Origin: JADGOV01 sp963814355
GTDB lineage: Bacteria; Actinomycetota; Actinomycetes; JADGOV01
Assembly (NCBI GenBank): GCA_963814355.1
Contig: CAWFCZ010000026.1
Span: forward strand, 1 to 64,000
Direction: 5' to 3'
Length of the DNA stretch: 64,000 bases
Shown here: positions 10,161-19,967 of the stretch, one piece after another
How the letters are laid out: each line of letters begins with the position of its first letter
Numbering within the stretch: position 1 is the stretch's first letter
The notes under the pieces: model-generated
What the model saw: the letters and a program-made list of their open reading frames with translations, nothing else
Database searches by the model: none
Told to the model about the DNA's origin: nothing
Translations under genes and position numbers: made by a program

Positions 10161-11643
10161 AGCGCCGCCGCCGCAGCGCCGCAGCAGCCGCACCCTCCGA
10201 TGCCCCGGCTCCGGCGGCACCTGCACCGCCGGCCCCCGGGCCGCCAGGCACTGGGCCGGTCGGCATCGACCCACCGCCGGGTGCCGCCGAGGCGGGGGTC
10301 GGTGCTGGCATCGGGTCGGGCGCCGGAGATTCGCCGCCCCCGCCCCCACCGCCTCCGCCCGGGGTGCTCGGGTCGTCCTCCCCGGGGGTGCCGCCGCCGG
10401 ACCGGGACCCTTCTCCGCCGGAGCTCGAACGGCGACGCATGAGGGCCTCGTCCGCGAATCCCATCGCGTATCCGGGGTGGCCCACACCGGCCTGGCCGAG
10501 CACGTCGGAGCCGAGGTCGGCCGCCTTCTGCCCCATCCGGGCCGCGGTCGTCATCCCCTGCCCGACCATGCCGAACGCGGCCATCACCCGCGACCCGGAC
10601 TGTGACTCCGCCGCCGACTCCCCCGCCGAGCGTCCGTCCGCCGCGCCCTCCGCCGCGGCCGACGACCCGCCCTGCGCGCCGCCGCCGAGGCCGCCGCCGA
10701 GCACCCCGGACAGCCCGCCGGCGTCGGTCCACGACTGACGCAGCGCAGCCCCGGACGCGGTGCCCGGGTCGACGAAGGCCAACAGCCGGAACAGGATCAG
10801 CGGGCACACCGAGCTCACCGCGACCAGCACCGCGCCGACCACCGCCATGCCGACAGCGGCCACTGTCTTGTCTCCCACACCGGACACCACCCCGGCGGTC
10901 AACTGATGGCCGATGCCGAGCACCAGCGCCGCCAGCGGCTGGATCAGCACGCACGCCAGGAACCAGCGCAGCGTCTTCCAGAACCACCCCTTGGAGACGT
11001 CGGCCAACAACCCGGCCGCGCTGATCGGCGACGTCGCCGCCAGCACGATCAACCCGGCCGAGCGCGTCAGCATGATCACCAGGTGGAAGAAGGCGCCGGG
11101 GATCACCAGCAGCATGGCGAGGACGCCGAGCACGGTCGCCACCACCGCGTCGTCGACCTTGCGCGGCCAGGACGCGTCCACGCCGAACTGCGCGAACGAG
11201 TCGACCCCGAGCAGCGCGTGCAGAATGCCTTTCGTCAACGCCCCGGCCGCGACCACCGCCGCGGCGGCGACCGTCAGGTAGCCGGCCCACACCAACCCGA
11301 ACTGGGCGATGCCCGCCAGCACCCGCCCCAGGCTCTGCCCGTCGCGGCGGATCAGCGCCGCGCCGATCTGCAGAAAAAAGGCCATCCCGGCGGTGAACAC
11401 CGCCAGCCACAGCGTCGTCGGCAGCACCGCGCCCAGCGGGCCGGACGCGGACAGGTCCGGGGTGGTGAACGCGTCGATCACGTGGAAGGCGAACTCCAGC
11501 AGCCACATCCCGGCCGACCACAGCCCGGTCATCGCCGCCGTCCACGCGTCGGCGGCCACCTTCCCCGCCTCGCTGCCCAGCCAGCTCAACGGGTTCAAGT
11601 TCAGCCGGGGAAAGGCGACGACCTCCACCCGGGGGCTAGCCAC
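10157..11643 (-). CDS. VirB6/TrbL-like polytopic conjugation protein
   Basis: GTG at 11643 overlaps the stop of the preceding gene. After an amphipathic start (NLNPLSWLGSEAGKVAADAWTAAMTGLW) there are about six membrane helices (for example LPTTLWLAVFTAGMAFFLQIG, AVVATVLGVLAMLLVIPGAFFHLVIML, MAVVGAVLVAVSSVCPLILFRLLAFV). A long Ala/Gly/Ser/Pro-rich cytoplasmic tail follows. This is the layout of VirB6/TrbL proteins of Gram-positive systems. The 3' end is uncertain: read literally, the frame runs to 9928 inside the next gene, but a one-base indel in the GCG/CGG repeats near 10170-10200 would put the stop at 10157, coupled to the next GTG. I prefer the coupled end. Confidence 0.78.
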
Positions 11644-12487
11644 GCCGCAGATCCCGGTAACCGACCCGGACCGCCAGGTCGGTGTCCGGCCACACCGACG
11701 GCGCGTCCGCCGGCTCCGCACCCGGCCCGACCTGCCACCGCCCGTCGGACCACACCATCCGCTGGCAGTCCGCCGCGGCGACCCGCGCGGTCTGCGCGAC
11801 GGTCGCGTCGAACTCGAAGTCGACGCAGGGCACCGCGAAGTCGGTGCCGACGGTGCCCTTGACCAGCCCCATCAGCGGGGTCACCACCAGCGCCAGCTGC
11901 GGCGATCCGCCACCGGACAGGTGCGCCGCGTCCAGAAACCCGGCCAGCGCCTGCACCCCCGACCAGCTCTGCGCGCTCGGCCCGCCGGGCAGCGCCCACG
12001 CCCGGATCACCTCCCGCGCGGCCGGCAGCGACCCGGACGACATCGCGGCCACGTCGATAGCGGCGAGCTGCGCCAGCGCACCTTCCGGGGTGCGCGGAAA
12101 CCCGGCCGGCACCCCCGCCGGCCCGGTCCGGGTCGGCTTCGGCAGCACGATCGGCGGCCCCGGGTCCCGCGTCGACACCGGACCCGGGCGGGCCGCGGCC
12201 GCCTCCACGCGGGGCATCGGCCGGTTCGCCACCGCGTCACCAGCCGCCTGCACCGCGTCCCGCCCGCCGCCGGCCGTCGCCGCACTCGCCGCGGCGTGCG
12301 CTCCCCGGCCGCCCGCCGGCCCAGCCAGGCCCCGATGCCCGGAGCCCGCCGCGTGCACCACCGCCACCACCGCCGACCCCAAACCGACCAGCAGCAGCGC
12401 GCCGGTGCCGGCCGCGGCGGCAAGCAGCGTGATCATCTTTCCGCGCGACCACTGCGGGGTCGCAGCCGGATTCCGCCGGCGGCGCAT
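11636..12487 (-). CDS. Bitopic conjugation-operon protein
   Basis: About 283 residues; the ATG at 12487 shares its A with the preceding TGA. A basic N-terminus (MRRRRNPAATPQWSRGK) precedes one membrane helix (MITLLAAAAGTGALLLVGLGSAVVAVVHAA), a Pro/Ala-rich linker, and an outside domain with GFPRTPEGALAQLAAIDVAAMSSGSL, WSGVQALAGFLDAAHLSGGG, TDFAVPCVDFEFDATVAQTARVAAADCQRMVW and WPDTDLAVRVGYRDL. The TPEGALAQLAAID block recurs in proteins found beside SCO6880/VirB6 in actinobacteria; a VirB8/TcpC-like periplasmic role is possible but I see no direct sequence proof. Two cysteines in the C-domain could form a disulfide. Confidence 0.72.
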   Translation of the reverse strand: MRRRRNPAATPQWSRGKMITLLAAAAGTGALLLVGLGSAVVAVVHAAGSGHRGLAGPAGGRGAHAAASAATAGGGRDAVQAAGDAVANRPMPRVEAAAARPGPVSTRDPGPPIVLPKPTRTGPAGVPAGFPRTPEGALAQLAAIDVAAMSSGSLPAAREVIRAWALPGGPSAQSWSGVQALAGFLDAAHLSGGGSPQLALVVTPLMGLVKGTVGTDFAVPCVDFEFDATVAQTARVAAADCQRMVWSDGRWQVGPGAEPADAPSVWPDTDLAVRVGYRDLRRG

Positions 12488-12834
12488 CAGTCCAGCGCCC
12501 ACGCGAAGCCGATGGCCGCGGGAGAAGGCGACGCCGCGTCGCTCCCGCAGCCGTCGCCCACGATGCCGGCGACGATCACCCAGCCGCCGACGAACAGGAT
12601 CGCGCCGACCAGGCAGATCAGGATTCCGTCGAAACCGAGCCTGGCGCCCTTCGGGTGATGCGTCGCCCGACCCCAGACCAGCATCCCGATGCTGGCGAAG
12701 AAGCAGATCACCAGGATCACCAGGACGCCCCACTTGACCCAGCCGGTGATCTCATCGCTGTAGGCCTGCATCCCGGGCGGCGCCTGCGGGCACACCCCCG
12801 CCGCCAGCACCCTTCTCGCCAACGTCGGAATCAC
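12487..12834 (-). CDS. Small two-helix membrane protein (possible VirB2/TrbC-like subunit)
   Basis: About 115 residues. GTG at 12834 overlaps the TGA of the MinD-like gene (GTGA). After VIPTLARRVLAAGVCPQAPPGMQAYSDEITGW come two strong membrane helices (VLVILVICFFASIGMLVWGRAT and ILICLVGAILFVGGWVIVAGIV), then DGCGSDAASPSP. Two hydrophobic helices, small size and location before VirB6 resemble VirB2/TrbC-type pilin genes, which is an inference from layout only. No signal peptidase motif is certain. Confidence 0.68.
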   Translation of the reverse strand: MIPTLARRVLAAGVCPQAPPGMQAYSDEITGWVKWGVLVILVICFFASIGMLVWGRATHHPKGARLGFDGILICLVGAILFVGGWVIVAGIVGDGCGSDAASPSPAAIGFAWALD

Positions 12835-14028
12835 TGACCAGCTCCTCGGGTTCGCGGCGCCGAAGCGCCAGGGGTCACGCCGCCAACCACGCCGGCGTCC
12901 ATCACGGCGAGCAGCTCCCGGCCGCTCGCGGCGAGCCGCCGGGACAGCGGCTCCCCACAGACGCCGGTCAGCTCCAGCCCGCGGTCCAGCGGCACCGGTA
13001 CCACCAGCCCGCCGCGGCGCCGCTCCGTCAGCCGAGCCCCGGCGCTCGCGCGCACCGCCCCCGGCCAGCGCGCCGGCCCGACCACCGCGACCGGCACCGG
13101 CCGCCGCAACCGGGACAGCGCCTGCTCCGCCCGCCGCACCCCGGGCACCGTCGCCCGGCACACCACCACCAGCTCCGCGTCCACCCACGCCGGCCCGTCC
13201 AGCGACGCGGCGTCGCAACTACCGAGATCGACCACCGACACCGTCTCCCGGTCGGTCGCCGGCACCTCCGGCCAGCACACCTCGCCGCCGGCGGGGTCCT
13301 CCCCCAGCCGGTCGATCAGCACCTCGCCGCGGGTCCCGCGCCGCCACCGCCCCGAGCTGTCCTCCCCGAGTTCCGCCGTCGCCGCCGCCGCCAGCCCCGA
13401 GCGGGCCGGCGGAGCCAGCTCGACCAGGTGCGCCCGTCCGCCGGTCGCGGCGACCGCCTCGGCCAGCGCCAACGCGACCGTCGAAGCGCCCGCACCCGGA
13501 TGCGCCCCGAGGACAACCAGCCGCCGCCCGCCCGGCGGCGCCGGGCGCAGCGTCGCGGCGTTCGGGGTCGGCACTGCCACCGCCAAGGCCACCGCATCCG
13601 GAACGTCCGCGCCGCCTCGGCCGGTCGCGGCCTGCGCCGCGCGCAGCGCCTGCTGCAGCTGGGCGACCGAGAGCCGGCAGCCGGCCGCGTCGGGACGCTC
13701 GGCGACCGCGGTCAGGTCGCGGTTCATCCGGCGTCCAGCGCCGCCGGCGCCCCCCGCCGTGCCACCCACAGCCCGCACCCCGGCTTCGAGCGCCGCGGGT
13801 TCCAGGTCACCGAGCCGGGCCCGCGCCGTCGCCGCCGGGCGTAGCCGGGCCGCCAGCGCCTCCAACCGCAGCGCCGTCCCCTCACTCACCGGCGCCCGGC
13901 TCGCCGCGATCACGTCGAGCTCGTCGGCGAGGAACCCGCCAGCCGCCGCCACCGCGTCGATCAGGTCGGCGACCGAGTCCGCCGTCGGTTCCGCCGGTGC
14001 CACCCTCGGGGACCAGCCGCAGCCTCAT
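12831..14028 (-). CDS. MinD/ParA-like protein of the conjugation operon, frameshifted near start
   Basis: The ATG at 14028 lies behind GGAGGAGGGATG and reads MRLRLVPEG. It then must shift one base (G run at about 14003) to join VAPAEPTADSVADLIDAVAAAGG. The first 140 residues are helical. From there RRLVVLGAHPGAGASTVALALAEAV is a deviant Walker A (GAHPGAGAST) typical of MinD/CpaE-like ATPases, followed by GGRAHLVELAPPARSGLAAA, VSVVDLGSCDAAS (Walker B region), AELVVVCRATVPGVRRAEQALSRL and PVAVVGPARWPGAVRA. It resembles chromosome-encoded actinobacterial Tad-locus and conjugation-locus ATPases. A second such gene (23279-24092) lies upstream, so the operon has two. Confidence 0.7.
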
Positions 14029-14122
14029 CGCCCCATCCCTCCTCCGTTGCGGTCCTCACCAGGAACAGGCGTCTTTCGCGCCGCCGAACCGGACACCGCC
14101 CCGCGGATTTCTTTCGCGGCCG

Positions 14123-14885
14123 TCACGCGCACGCGGCGAGATAGGCGCCGGCCGCCGCCTGCAGCCCGCGCAGCGCCCGGCCGCGCCGCCGCCGCACCGT
14201 GCGCACATCCACCCCGAGTCGGGCCGCTACCGTCTCCTGCGCCGCGCTGCCCAGCTCCCGCGCCCACGCCTCCTCGACCAGCAGCCGCAGGTCCTCCCCC
14301 GAAGCGACGCCGGTGCGTTCCGCCCACACCAGCAGGTCCACCAGCTCCAACGCCGCGCTGTGCCCCGGCCCCGGAACCGCGGCATCGAGCAACGCGGCCG
14401 ACCAGCCGCTCGTCCTGCGGATCGATCAGCAGATCCGCCCGGTTCGGGTGCACGCGGGTACAGCCCGGCCGCAATTCGCGCAGCAGCGCCGCCCGGGTGT
14501 CCAGCAGCAGGTTCGCCGCGTAGGCGCCGGTCCGGCGCCGCCACGGAAACGACCGGATCTGCGCCGCCAGCTCCCCGGCCACCAGATGCGTCGGGTCCGG
14601 ATGCAGATCCCTCAACCGGGTCGCCAACGCCCGCACGCCGTCGCTCAACAGATGCAGCGCCACCAGCAGCGCGTCCGACTCGTCACCGCCGTCGACCGCC
14701 GCCAGCCGCACCAACGCGCCCAACACCGCGCCCCGCTCGGCCCCGCCGAAGTACGCCAGGTCGCGCACCGACCGAACCGGCCTCAGCGGCGGCTCCCGAA
14801 CCGCCCACCGCTCCAGCGCTCCCGCCCGGTCCAGCCGGTCCACCAGCGCCGGCCAAGAACCGGCGACCGAAGGGTCATCGAACAC
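14123..14885 (-). CDS. Helix-turn-helix (sigma-region-4-like) regulator, frameshifted
   Basis: The start GTG at 14885 follows GGAG. The N-terminal 160 residues (RLDRAGALERWAVREPPLRPVRSVRDLAYF, RGAVLGALVRLAAVDGGDESDALL) are helical and of unrecognised family. After a one-base shift near 14395 the protein ends with DLRLLVEEAWARELGSAAQETVAARLGVDVRTVRRRRGRALRGLQ, a clear HTH resembling sigma-70 region 4. It sits between the BTAD regulator and the MinD-like gene and may control the operon. This part of the operon therefore carries two regulatory-type genes in a row. DNA target unknown. Confidence 0.62.
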
Positions 14886-15096
14886 GGGGCACTCCGGCGG
14901 GTCGAGGGCGAACAGACGCCCTCGACGCTCCGCACAGAGGTCACACGAAACGTTGCCCCGCGATGGGTTCCCCGCCCAGCCGGCCGGGGCAACGATCCGG
15001 ATAGACGTTGCCCCCAGGTGGAGCCGCCCACCGGGTACTGATCACTGGGCTTCTACAGCTGGCCCGCCACGCCGACCCCTCGGGACCTGGCACGGC

Positions 15097-18000
15097 CTAT
15101 CCGCGAGCAGCCGCCGCTACGTCGATCGACACCGACCCGCCGTGACCGCGCCCGAGCAGGTGCCGGCGGCGCAGCACGTCGTAGGTCCGCGGCGGCAGGT
15201 CCTCCTCGACTTCGGCGTCGTGGTTGGCCAGGATCCGCTGCACGTACTGCTCGGCCTCCGCGGCGTTGCCCACCGCCTGATGCGCCACGGCCAGGTCGAG
15301 CAGGGCGACGTCGTCGCTGGCGCCGGCGGCGAGTGCGCGCTGCGCGGCGGCGATGGCCTGCTCCGGCTGCCCGGCGCCGAGGTAGGCGGTGGCGAGGAGG
15401 TGCGCGAGGTCGACCACCATCGCCAGGTACACCACGTCGAGCCGCTCCCCGCGGGGGTCGTCCACGAGCCAGCCGTAGCCGCCGGGGCGCTGCCCGGCGA
15501 ACGGCTCACCGGTGACCAGGTCCAGCGCGGCCTGCAGGTCCGGCAACCCGGCGGCGCCGCGGGCGGTGCCGCGCAGGCGGAGCCGGCGGAACAGTTCGGC
15601 GTCGACGAGCAGACCCTCGATCCGGTACACCCCGCGGTTCGCCCCGGAGCGGGCGTCCAGCAGGTGATCCTTTCCGGTGTGCGGGTTCACGCCGAGCCAG
15701 TCCCGCACCACCGACATCGCCGACCGGACCGTCGTCTTTTCGTTGATCTTGGGGTCGTGGGGGTGCAGCGCGGCGCCGATCTCTTCCCGGGTCGCGCCGC
15801 GTGGGCGGGTCGCCACGTAGACGACGAGCTCGGTGTAGTAGCCCAGCCGCCGCGCCGGCGGCTGCCCGCAGCCGGTCAGTGACACCGGGCCGAGCACCCG
15901 CAGCTTCGGCACCCGCGCCTGCCCGTCGCGCCAGGCGGCGAGGTCCGCGTCCAGCGTCGGGTCGGCGTCCTCGATGTCCCCCCGCCGCTCCGGCGTCACG
16001 GCGGGGGCCAGCGTCTCCACGTCGTCCTCGGTGGTGGCGGCGGCGTCAAGGTAGGCGGCGGTCGGCAGCGGCAGCACCGAATCCATCCACGGCGCGCTGC
16101 GCTCCAGGCCGGTCACCTCGACGTCGGGCACCGCCCGAAGCCGCGCCGGCCGCGGCGCGGTTCCCTCCGGCGCCGGCGCGCCGGCCGCATCGGCGTAGGC
16201 GTCCCACGGCTGCTCCCCCCGGGCGCGGGGCATCGGCGCGTCCTCGACGTCCGCGGCCAGCGCGAGCAGCGCCGCCAGAATCCGCCGCCTCCTCCGCCGG
16301 CAGGCGCTGCGCGGTCAGCTCCAACCCCAACGCGGGGATGCGCAACGTGCCGGCCTCGTCGACCGTGAGCTGCCAGCGGGTGCCGATCGCGGCGCCGTCC
16401 GGCTCGTCCGCCAACACCAGCGCCACCGCGGTGCGGCCCGGCTGGGCCCGCATCGCCGCCAGCAGCTCCCGCAACCCGGCCCCGTCGGTGGCCGCGACCG
16501 ATGGCGCGATCAGCAGCACCTGCGGCGCCCACCCGTCGCCGACGCCGTCCCGCAGCCGACCGTCCAGCACCCCGACCCCGGTGTCGGCGGTCGCCTCGAC
16601 GGCCCGGCCCAGCGCATGCCGCAGCCCGGCGACCGCGGAGGCCAGGTCCTCGGTGTAGCGGAGGCGGAGCGGGTTCAGCGCCGCCATCTCCGCGCCGAAG
16701 CCGACCAGCGTCACACCGAGATGCTCCGACCAGGCGTTGTGCGCCAGCTCCGCCGCCAGGAACCGGGCCAGGTCCAGGCAGCGCTCCGGGCTGCCGGACA
16801 GCGACAGCGCCGTGATCCGCTCCAGGTCCAGCAGCCAATGCTCCCCGGCCGCGCTCTCCCCGACGGTCACCAGCGTCGGGAACGGCGCGAACCCGAACGG
16901 CACGTCGGCCTCGCTGAAGCCCAGCGTCGTGTCGCGGTCCAGCGTCCACCGGGTGCCGTCCCCGTCGGCCCGCCACGGCGCCGGCGGCGAGTGGTGCGGC
17001 CGGGCCAGCACCAGCCGGATCGCCCCGTCGGTGAGGCAGGCCGCCACCACGTCCGGCAGCGGAACGTCGGTCGGCGCCACCGTCCGCGCCAGGCTCCGCA
17101 GCGCCGCATTCAGCCAGGTGACGTCGGCGGCGCCGCGCCGGCCGGCTTCCACCACCGCCTGCTCCGTCCCGGCCAGCTCCGGCGGTGGGGTGCGGATCGA
17201 CCGGCCCGGCCCGCGGTGGCGGAACTGCCGCCGCCGGGCCCGCAGCAGCGCCGTCAACGTCACCCCGGCCAGCAGCGTCCCGCCGCCGGCGAACGCCACC
17301 AGCAGCGGCGGCGGCAGCCTCTCCCCCTCCGGCTCCGGTGCGCGCGGCGCGGGCAGGACAGTGCTCCCACCGGGACGGTTCCCCTGTTCCGGGCTCCGGT
17401 CGGCCGGTGGCCGCTCGGCCGGGTCGGTCGGCGTCACCGGTGCCGTCGGCGCCGTCCGCCGGGTCGCGGAGTCCTCGCCCTCGCCGGCCGCGGCGCCGCG
17501 GTCCCGGCCCTGCGCGCCGCCGTCCGCGCGCGGCCGGCCGTGCACCGCCCCGGCGCTGCCGCCCGGGTCCGCCTGCCGGTGCCCGCCTTCGCCGGCTGAG
17601 CGGGGAGCCGTTCGGCCGGAGCCGCCGCCGCCGTGCTGCCCCCGACCGGGCGGTGCCGTCCCCGGCCCGTGGCGGGCGCTGTCCCCGACGCCCGGGAGGA
17701 GGAGGCGCCAACCCGGGTAGATCCAGTGGGCGTCGGCCAGCGACGCGCCGTCCGGCTGCGGGCGGCCGTAGTTCGCCCGGGCGATCCGCCGCCACTGCTC
17801 GCCGTCGCCGTAGTGCCGCTCCGCCAGGTCCCACAGCGTGTCACCGCGGTGTACCTCCACCTCGACCCCGTCGACCGCCCGCGCCGTGGACCGGGCGGGT
17901 TGCGACGCCTGCCCGGCAGCCGCCGCCGGCCGCTCACGCTAAAGGCGCAGCGGCCGGCCGCGCGGAATCAACCGGGGGGCGGTCCGCGGCGAGCGCCACC

Positions 18001-18392
18001 GCCGCGGGTCGGGCCGGAGTCGGGAAGCCGAGAGGCCCGGTAGGGCTGGACACCAGCAGCGCCGCGGCCGCCAGCAGCTGGGCGGCCAGCCGCTGCGGCC
18101 CGGCCAGCGCCACGAGCCGCCGGGCGGCCCGGTGCCGCCGCAGCGCCGCCGCCTCCACCAGCGTCGACACCGCGAAGACCGCCCAGCCGATCCAGCCGAC
18201 CGTCGCCCCGGCCGCGACGAACACCGTCCCGTCGTCCGGGCTGGTCAGCCGGTGCAGCAGCTGCGCACCCGACGGCACCGACGACGGCAACCCGATCACG
18301 CCGATCAGCACCGCCGGCAGCCCGACCAGCAGCGTCGCGAGCAGCAGCACCGCTCCCAGGCCGCGGGCCGCTACGCCTGGCCTGCCGCGCAT
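15097..18392 (-). CDS. Membrane-anchored LysM/BTAD (SARP-like) regulator, two frameshifts
   Basis: Three frames join into one protein of about 1,095 residues. From ATG 18392: membrane domain (GLGAVLLLATLLVGLPAVLIGVIG, GWIGWAVFAVSTLVEAAAL). A shift near 17935 leads to a LysM (EVHRGDTLWDLAERHYGDGEQW ... IYPGWRLLLP), a disordered Pro/Gly linker, another membrane helix (PPLLVAFAGGGTLLAGVTLTALL), and a cytoplasmic domain (LDRDTTLGFSEADVPFGFAPFPTLVTVG, SPERCLDLARFLAAELAHNAW). A second shift near 16285 leads to an OmpR-like winged helix (PKLRVLGPVSLTG, VVYVATRPRGATREEIGAALHP) and a TPR-like BTAD tail. This is the conserved actinobacterial protein of Tad/conjugation loci. It may link wall state to transcription; that is an inference from domains. 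Confidence 0.8.
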
Positions 18393-18877
18393 CAGCCCAC
18401 CTCCAAGCTCGCCGACGCGGTCTCCGACGCGGTCCACGACGTGATCCCGATCACGCCCAGCACCTGCGTCGGCCGGGAGACGGTCACCGACACCGACAGG
18501 GTCGCCGGGCCGGACAACGACACCGTCCCGGCGTAGCCGGCGCCGGCCAGGTAGCTCCGGGCCGCGGCCGCGGCGATCCCCGCGTTCACCCCCACCCCGC
18601 CGCCGCCGCGGTAGCGCGGCGCGTCCACCGCCTCCGCGCCGGCCCTGGCAGCCTCCTGCGCGGCGGCCTGCGCGGTGCGCTGCGTCCGCAGCTCCTGCCC
18701 GAGGTCGAGCACCAGCCCGAACACCACCAGCAGCGCGGGCGCGACCACCGCGACGAAGATCGCCACCGAGCCGCGGTCGGCGCCGTCCCGCAGCGCCACC
18801 CGGAGCCTCCCGAGACCCGTGCGCATCCGCCGACATGGGTTCGATGTCTGCCGAATGCTCGGCATTGGTGAACCCAC
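18392..18877 (-). CDS. tadE: TadE/TadG-like pseudopilin
   Basis: GTG at 18877 behind GGGGAGA; stop overlaps the next ATG. The diagnostic N-terminal pattern is RDGADRGSVAIFVAVVAPALLVVFGLVLDLGQELRTQRTAQAAAQEAARAG: a G-S-V/A cleavage region, one hydrophobic helix and an Ala/Gln-rich amphipathic helix. The rest (YLAGAGYAGTVSLSGPATLSVSVTVSRPTQVLGVIG) is a beta-rich small domain. TadE/F/G pseudopilins help assemble Flp pili. It is the third of three such genes. Confidence 0.8.
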   Translation of the reverse strand: MGSPMPSIRQTSNPCRRMRTGLGRLRVALRDGADRGSVAIFVAVVAPALLVVFGLVLDLGQELRTQRTAQAAAQEAARAGAEAVDAPRYRGGGGVGVNAGIAAAAARSYLAGAGYAGTVSLSGPATLSVSVTVSRPTQVLGVIGITSWTASETASASLEVG

Positions 18878-18878
18878 G

Positions 18879-19331
18879 TCATCTCCCCCGGAAAGGGTCG
18901 ACCGCCGACGCGAACGCCCGGGTTTCGGTCACCGCACCGGGCAGGCCGGGCACCAGGAGGTCCCCGAGCCCGACCACGCACGACACCGACGCGGACACCT
19001 GCGCCGGCTGACCGGCGGGCACGGACAGCCCCGCGGTGTCCACCGACACCGACACGCTGGAGCAGGTCAGGTGCTGGCTGCGCAGGCTCGCCGCCGCCGC
19101 GGCCTGCGCCGCGGACTGGGCCGCGCCCTGGGTGCGGGCCAGCGACGCCGCCCGGGCGGCGGCGTGCGCCGCGGTCTCCACCGCCCCGCCCGCCGCCTCG
19201 ACCCGCCCGGCGGCGACGATCAGCGCCAGGAGCAGCAGCAGCCCCGGTGCGAGGATCGCCATCTCGATCGCCGCCGACCCCGCCTCCCGGCCGCCCAGCC
19301 GGGCCCGGCACCGTAGCCGCCGGCTGGTCAT
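18879..19331 (-). CDS. tadE: TadE-like pseudopilin
   Basis: The start ATG at 19331 overlaps the stop of the preceding tadE (ATGA). Pattern: LGGREAGSAAIEMAILAPGLLLLLALIVAAGRVEAAGGAVETAAHAAARAAS, with Glu five residues after the processing site as in type IV pilins, a long hydrophobic helix, and a following Ala-rich helix. The remainder (CSSVSVSVDTAGLSVPAGQPAQVSASVSCVVGLGDLLVPGLPGAVTETRAFASAVD) contains two cysteines that may form a disulfide. It is about 150 residues, a normal TadE length. Confidence 0.83.
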   Translation of the reverse strand: MTSRRLRCRARLGGREAGSAAIEMAILAPGLLLLLALIVAAGRVEAAGGAVETAAHAAARAASLARTQGAAQSAAQAAAAASLRSQHLTCSSVSVSVDTAGLSVPAGQPAQVSASVSCVVGLGDLLVPGLPGAVTETRAFASAVDPFRGR

Positions 19332-19726
19332 CGGCTGAAGACCTCGACCGGCCCGCAGCTGCGCTGTGAGACGTGCACGTCCGGCGCCAGCGGGATGATC
19401 AGCGGGGCGACGCCGGTGACCGTGACACACACCATCGCCGCCGACGACCCGGCGGTGGACACCGTCGGGTCCTCCAGCGCGCCGGCCCCGGCGCGGACGG
19501 CGAACGCCTGCGCGGCCGACGCGCCCTGGGCCGCGGACGCCCCTTGCAGCCGGCCGGCATCGGACCCGGCCCGGGCCGCGGCCAGCGCGACGTTCCGGGC
19601 GTGGTACCACCACGCCACGTTGATCGCGCCGAAGACCAGGATCAGCAGCGCCGGCACCACGATCGCCAGCTCGACCGATCCCCGATCCCGCGCACCGCAC
19701 CGGCGCACCCGTCCCGCTCTTCGCAC
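19328..19726 (-). CDS. tadE: TadE-like pseudopilin
   Basis: About 132 residues with RDRGSVELAIVVPALLILVFGAINVAWWYHARNVALAAARAGSDAG: prepilin-like processing site, hydrophobic helix and amphipathic helix. The C-terminus has VCVTVTGVAPLIIPLAPDVHVSQRSCGPVEVFSR with two cysteines. It is the first of three consecutive tadE-like genes and directly follows the Flp-like small gene. The pairing of several TadE/F-like pseudopilins with TadB/C and CpaF is standard for actinobacterial Tad loci. Confidence 0.83.
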   Translation of the reverse strand: MRRAGRVRRCGARDRGSVELAIVVPALLILVFGAINVAWWYHARNVALAAARAGSDAGRLQGASAAQGASAAQAFAVRAGAGALEDPTVSTAGSSAAMVCVTVTGVAPLIIPLAPDVHVSQRSCGPVEVFSR

Positions 19727-19732
19727 CCGGAG

Positions 19733-19953
19733 CTACTTGATCCCTTGGAGTGGTTCTGCACCGCCTTGGCGACCAGCGCCGCCAGGACGAGGGCCGCGGC
19801 CAGCACCGCGGTGATGATGACCGCGGTCGGGATCGGACCGCCGTCGCCGCGGTCCCGCTCCGCCAGCGCGTCCCGCAGCCGCTGCGGTGCGCCGGTCAGG
19901 TGTTCCACGGCGCCCAGGTAGGCCAGGTGCGCCTGAATCAGCAGCAGGGTCAT
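19733..19953 (-). CDS. Small Flp-like/Tad-locus membrane peptide
   Basis: ATG at 19953 behind GAAGGA. It encodes MTLLLIQAHLAYLGAVEHLTG..., then a charged linker (RDALAERDRGDGG) and one membrane helix (PIPTAVIITAVLAAALVLAALVAKAVQNH). Small size and one helix between tadC and tadE fit the Flp-pilin slot, but the helix is C-terminal and the usual Flp cleavage pattern is not obvious. Read literally the frame continues to 19642, overlapping tadE by about 85 bases; one base more near 19738 would give KGIK and a stop at 19733. I prefer the short form. Confidence 0.6.
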
Positions 19954-19967
19954 GGGATTGCCTTCCT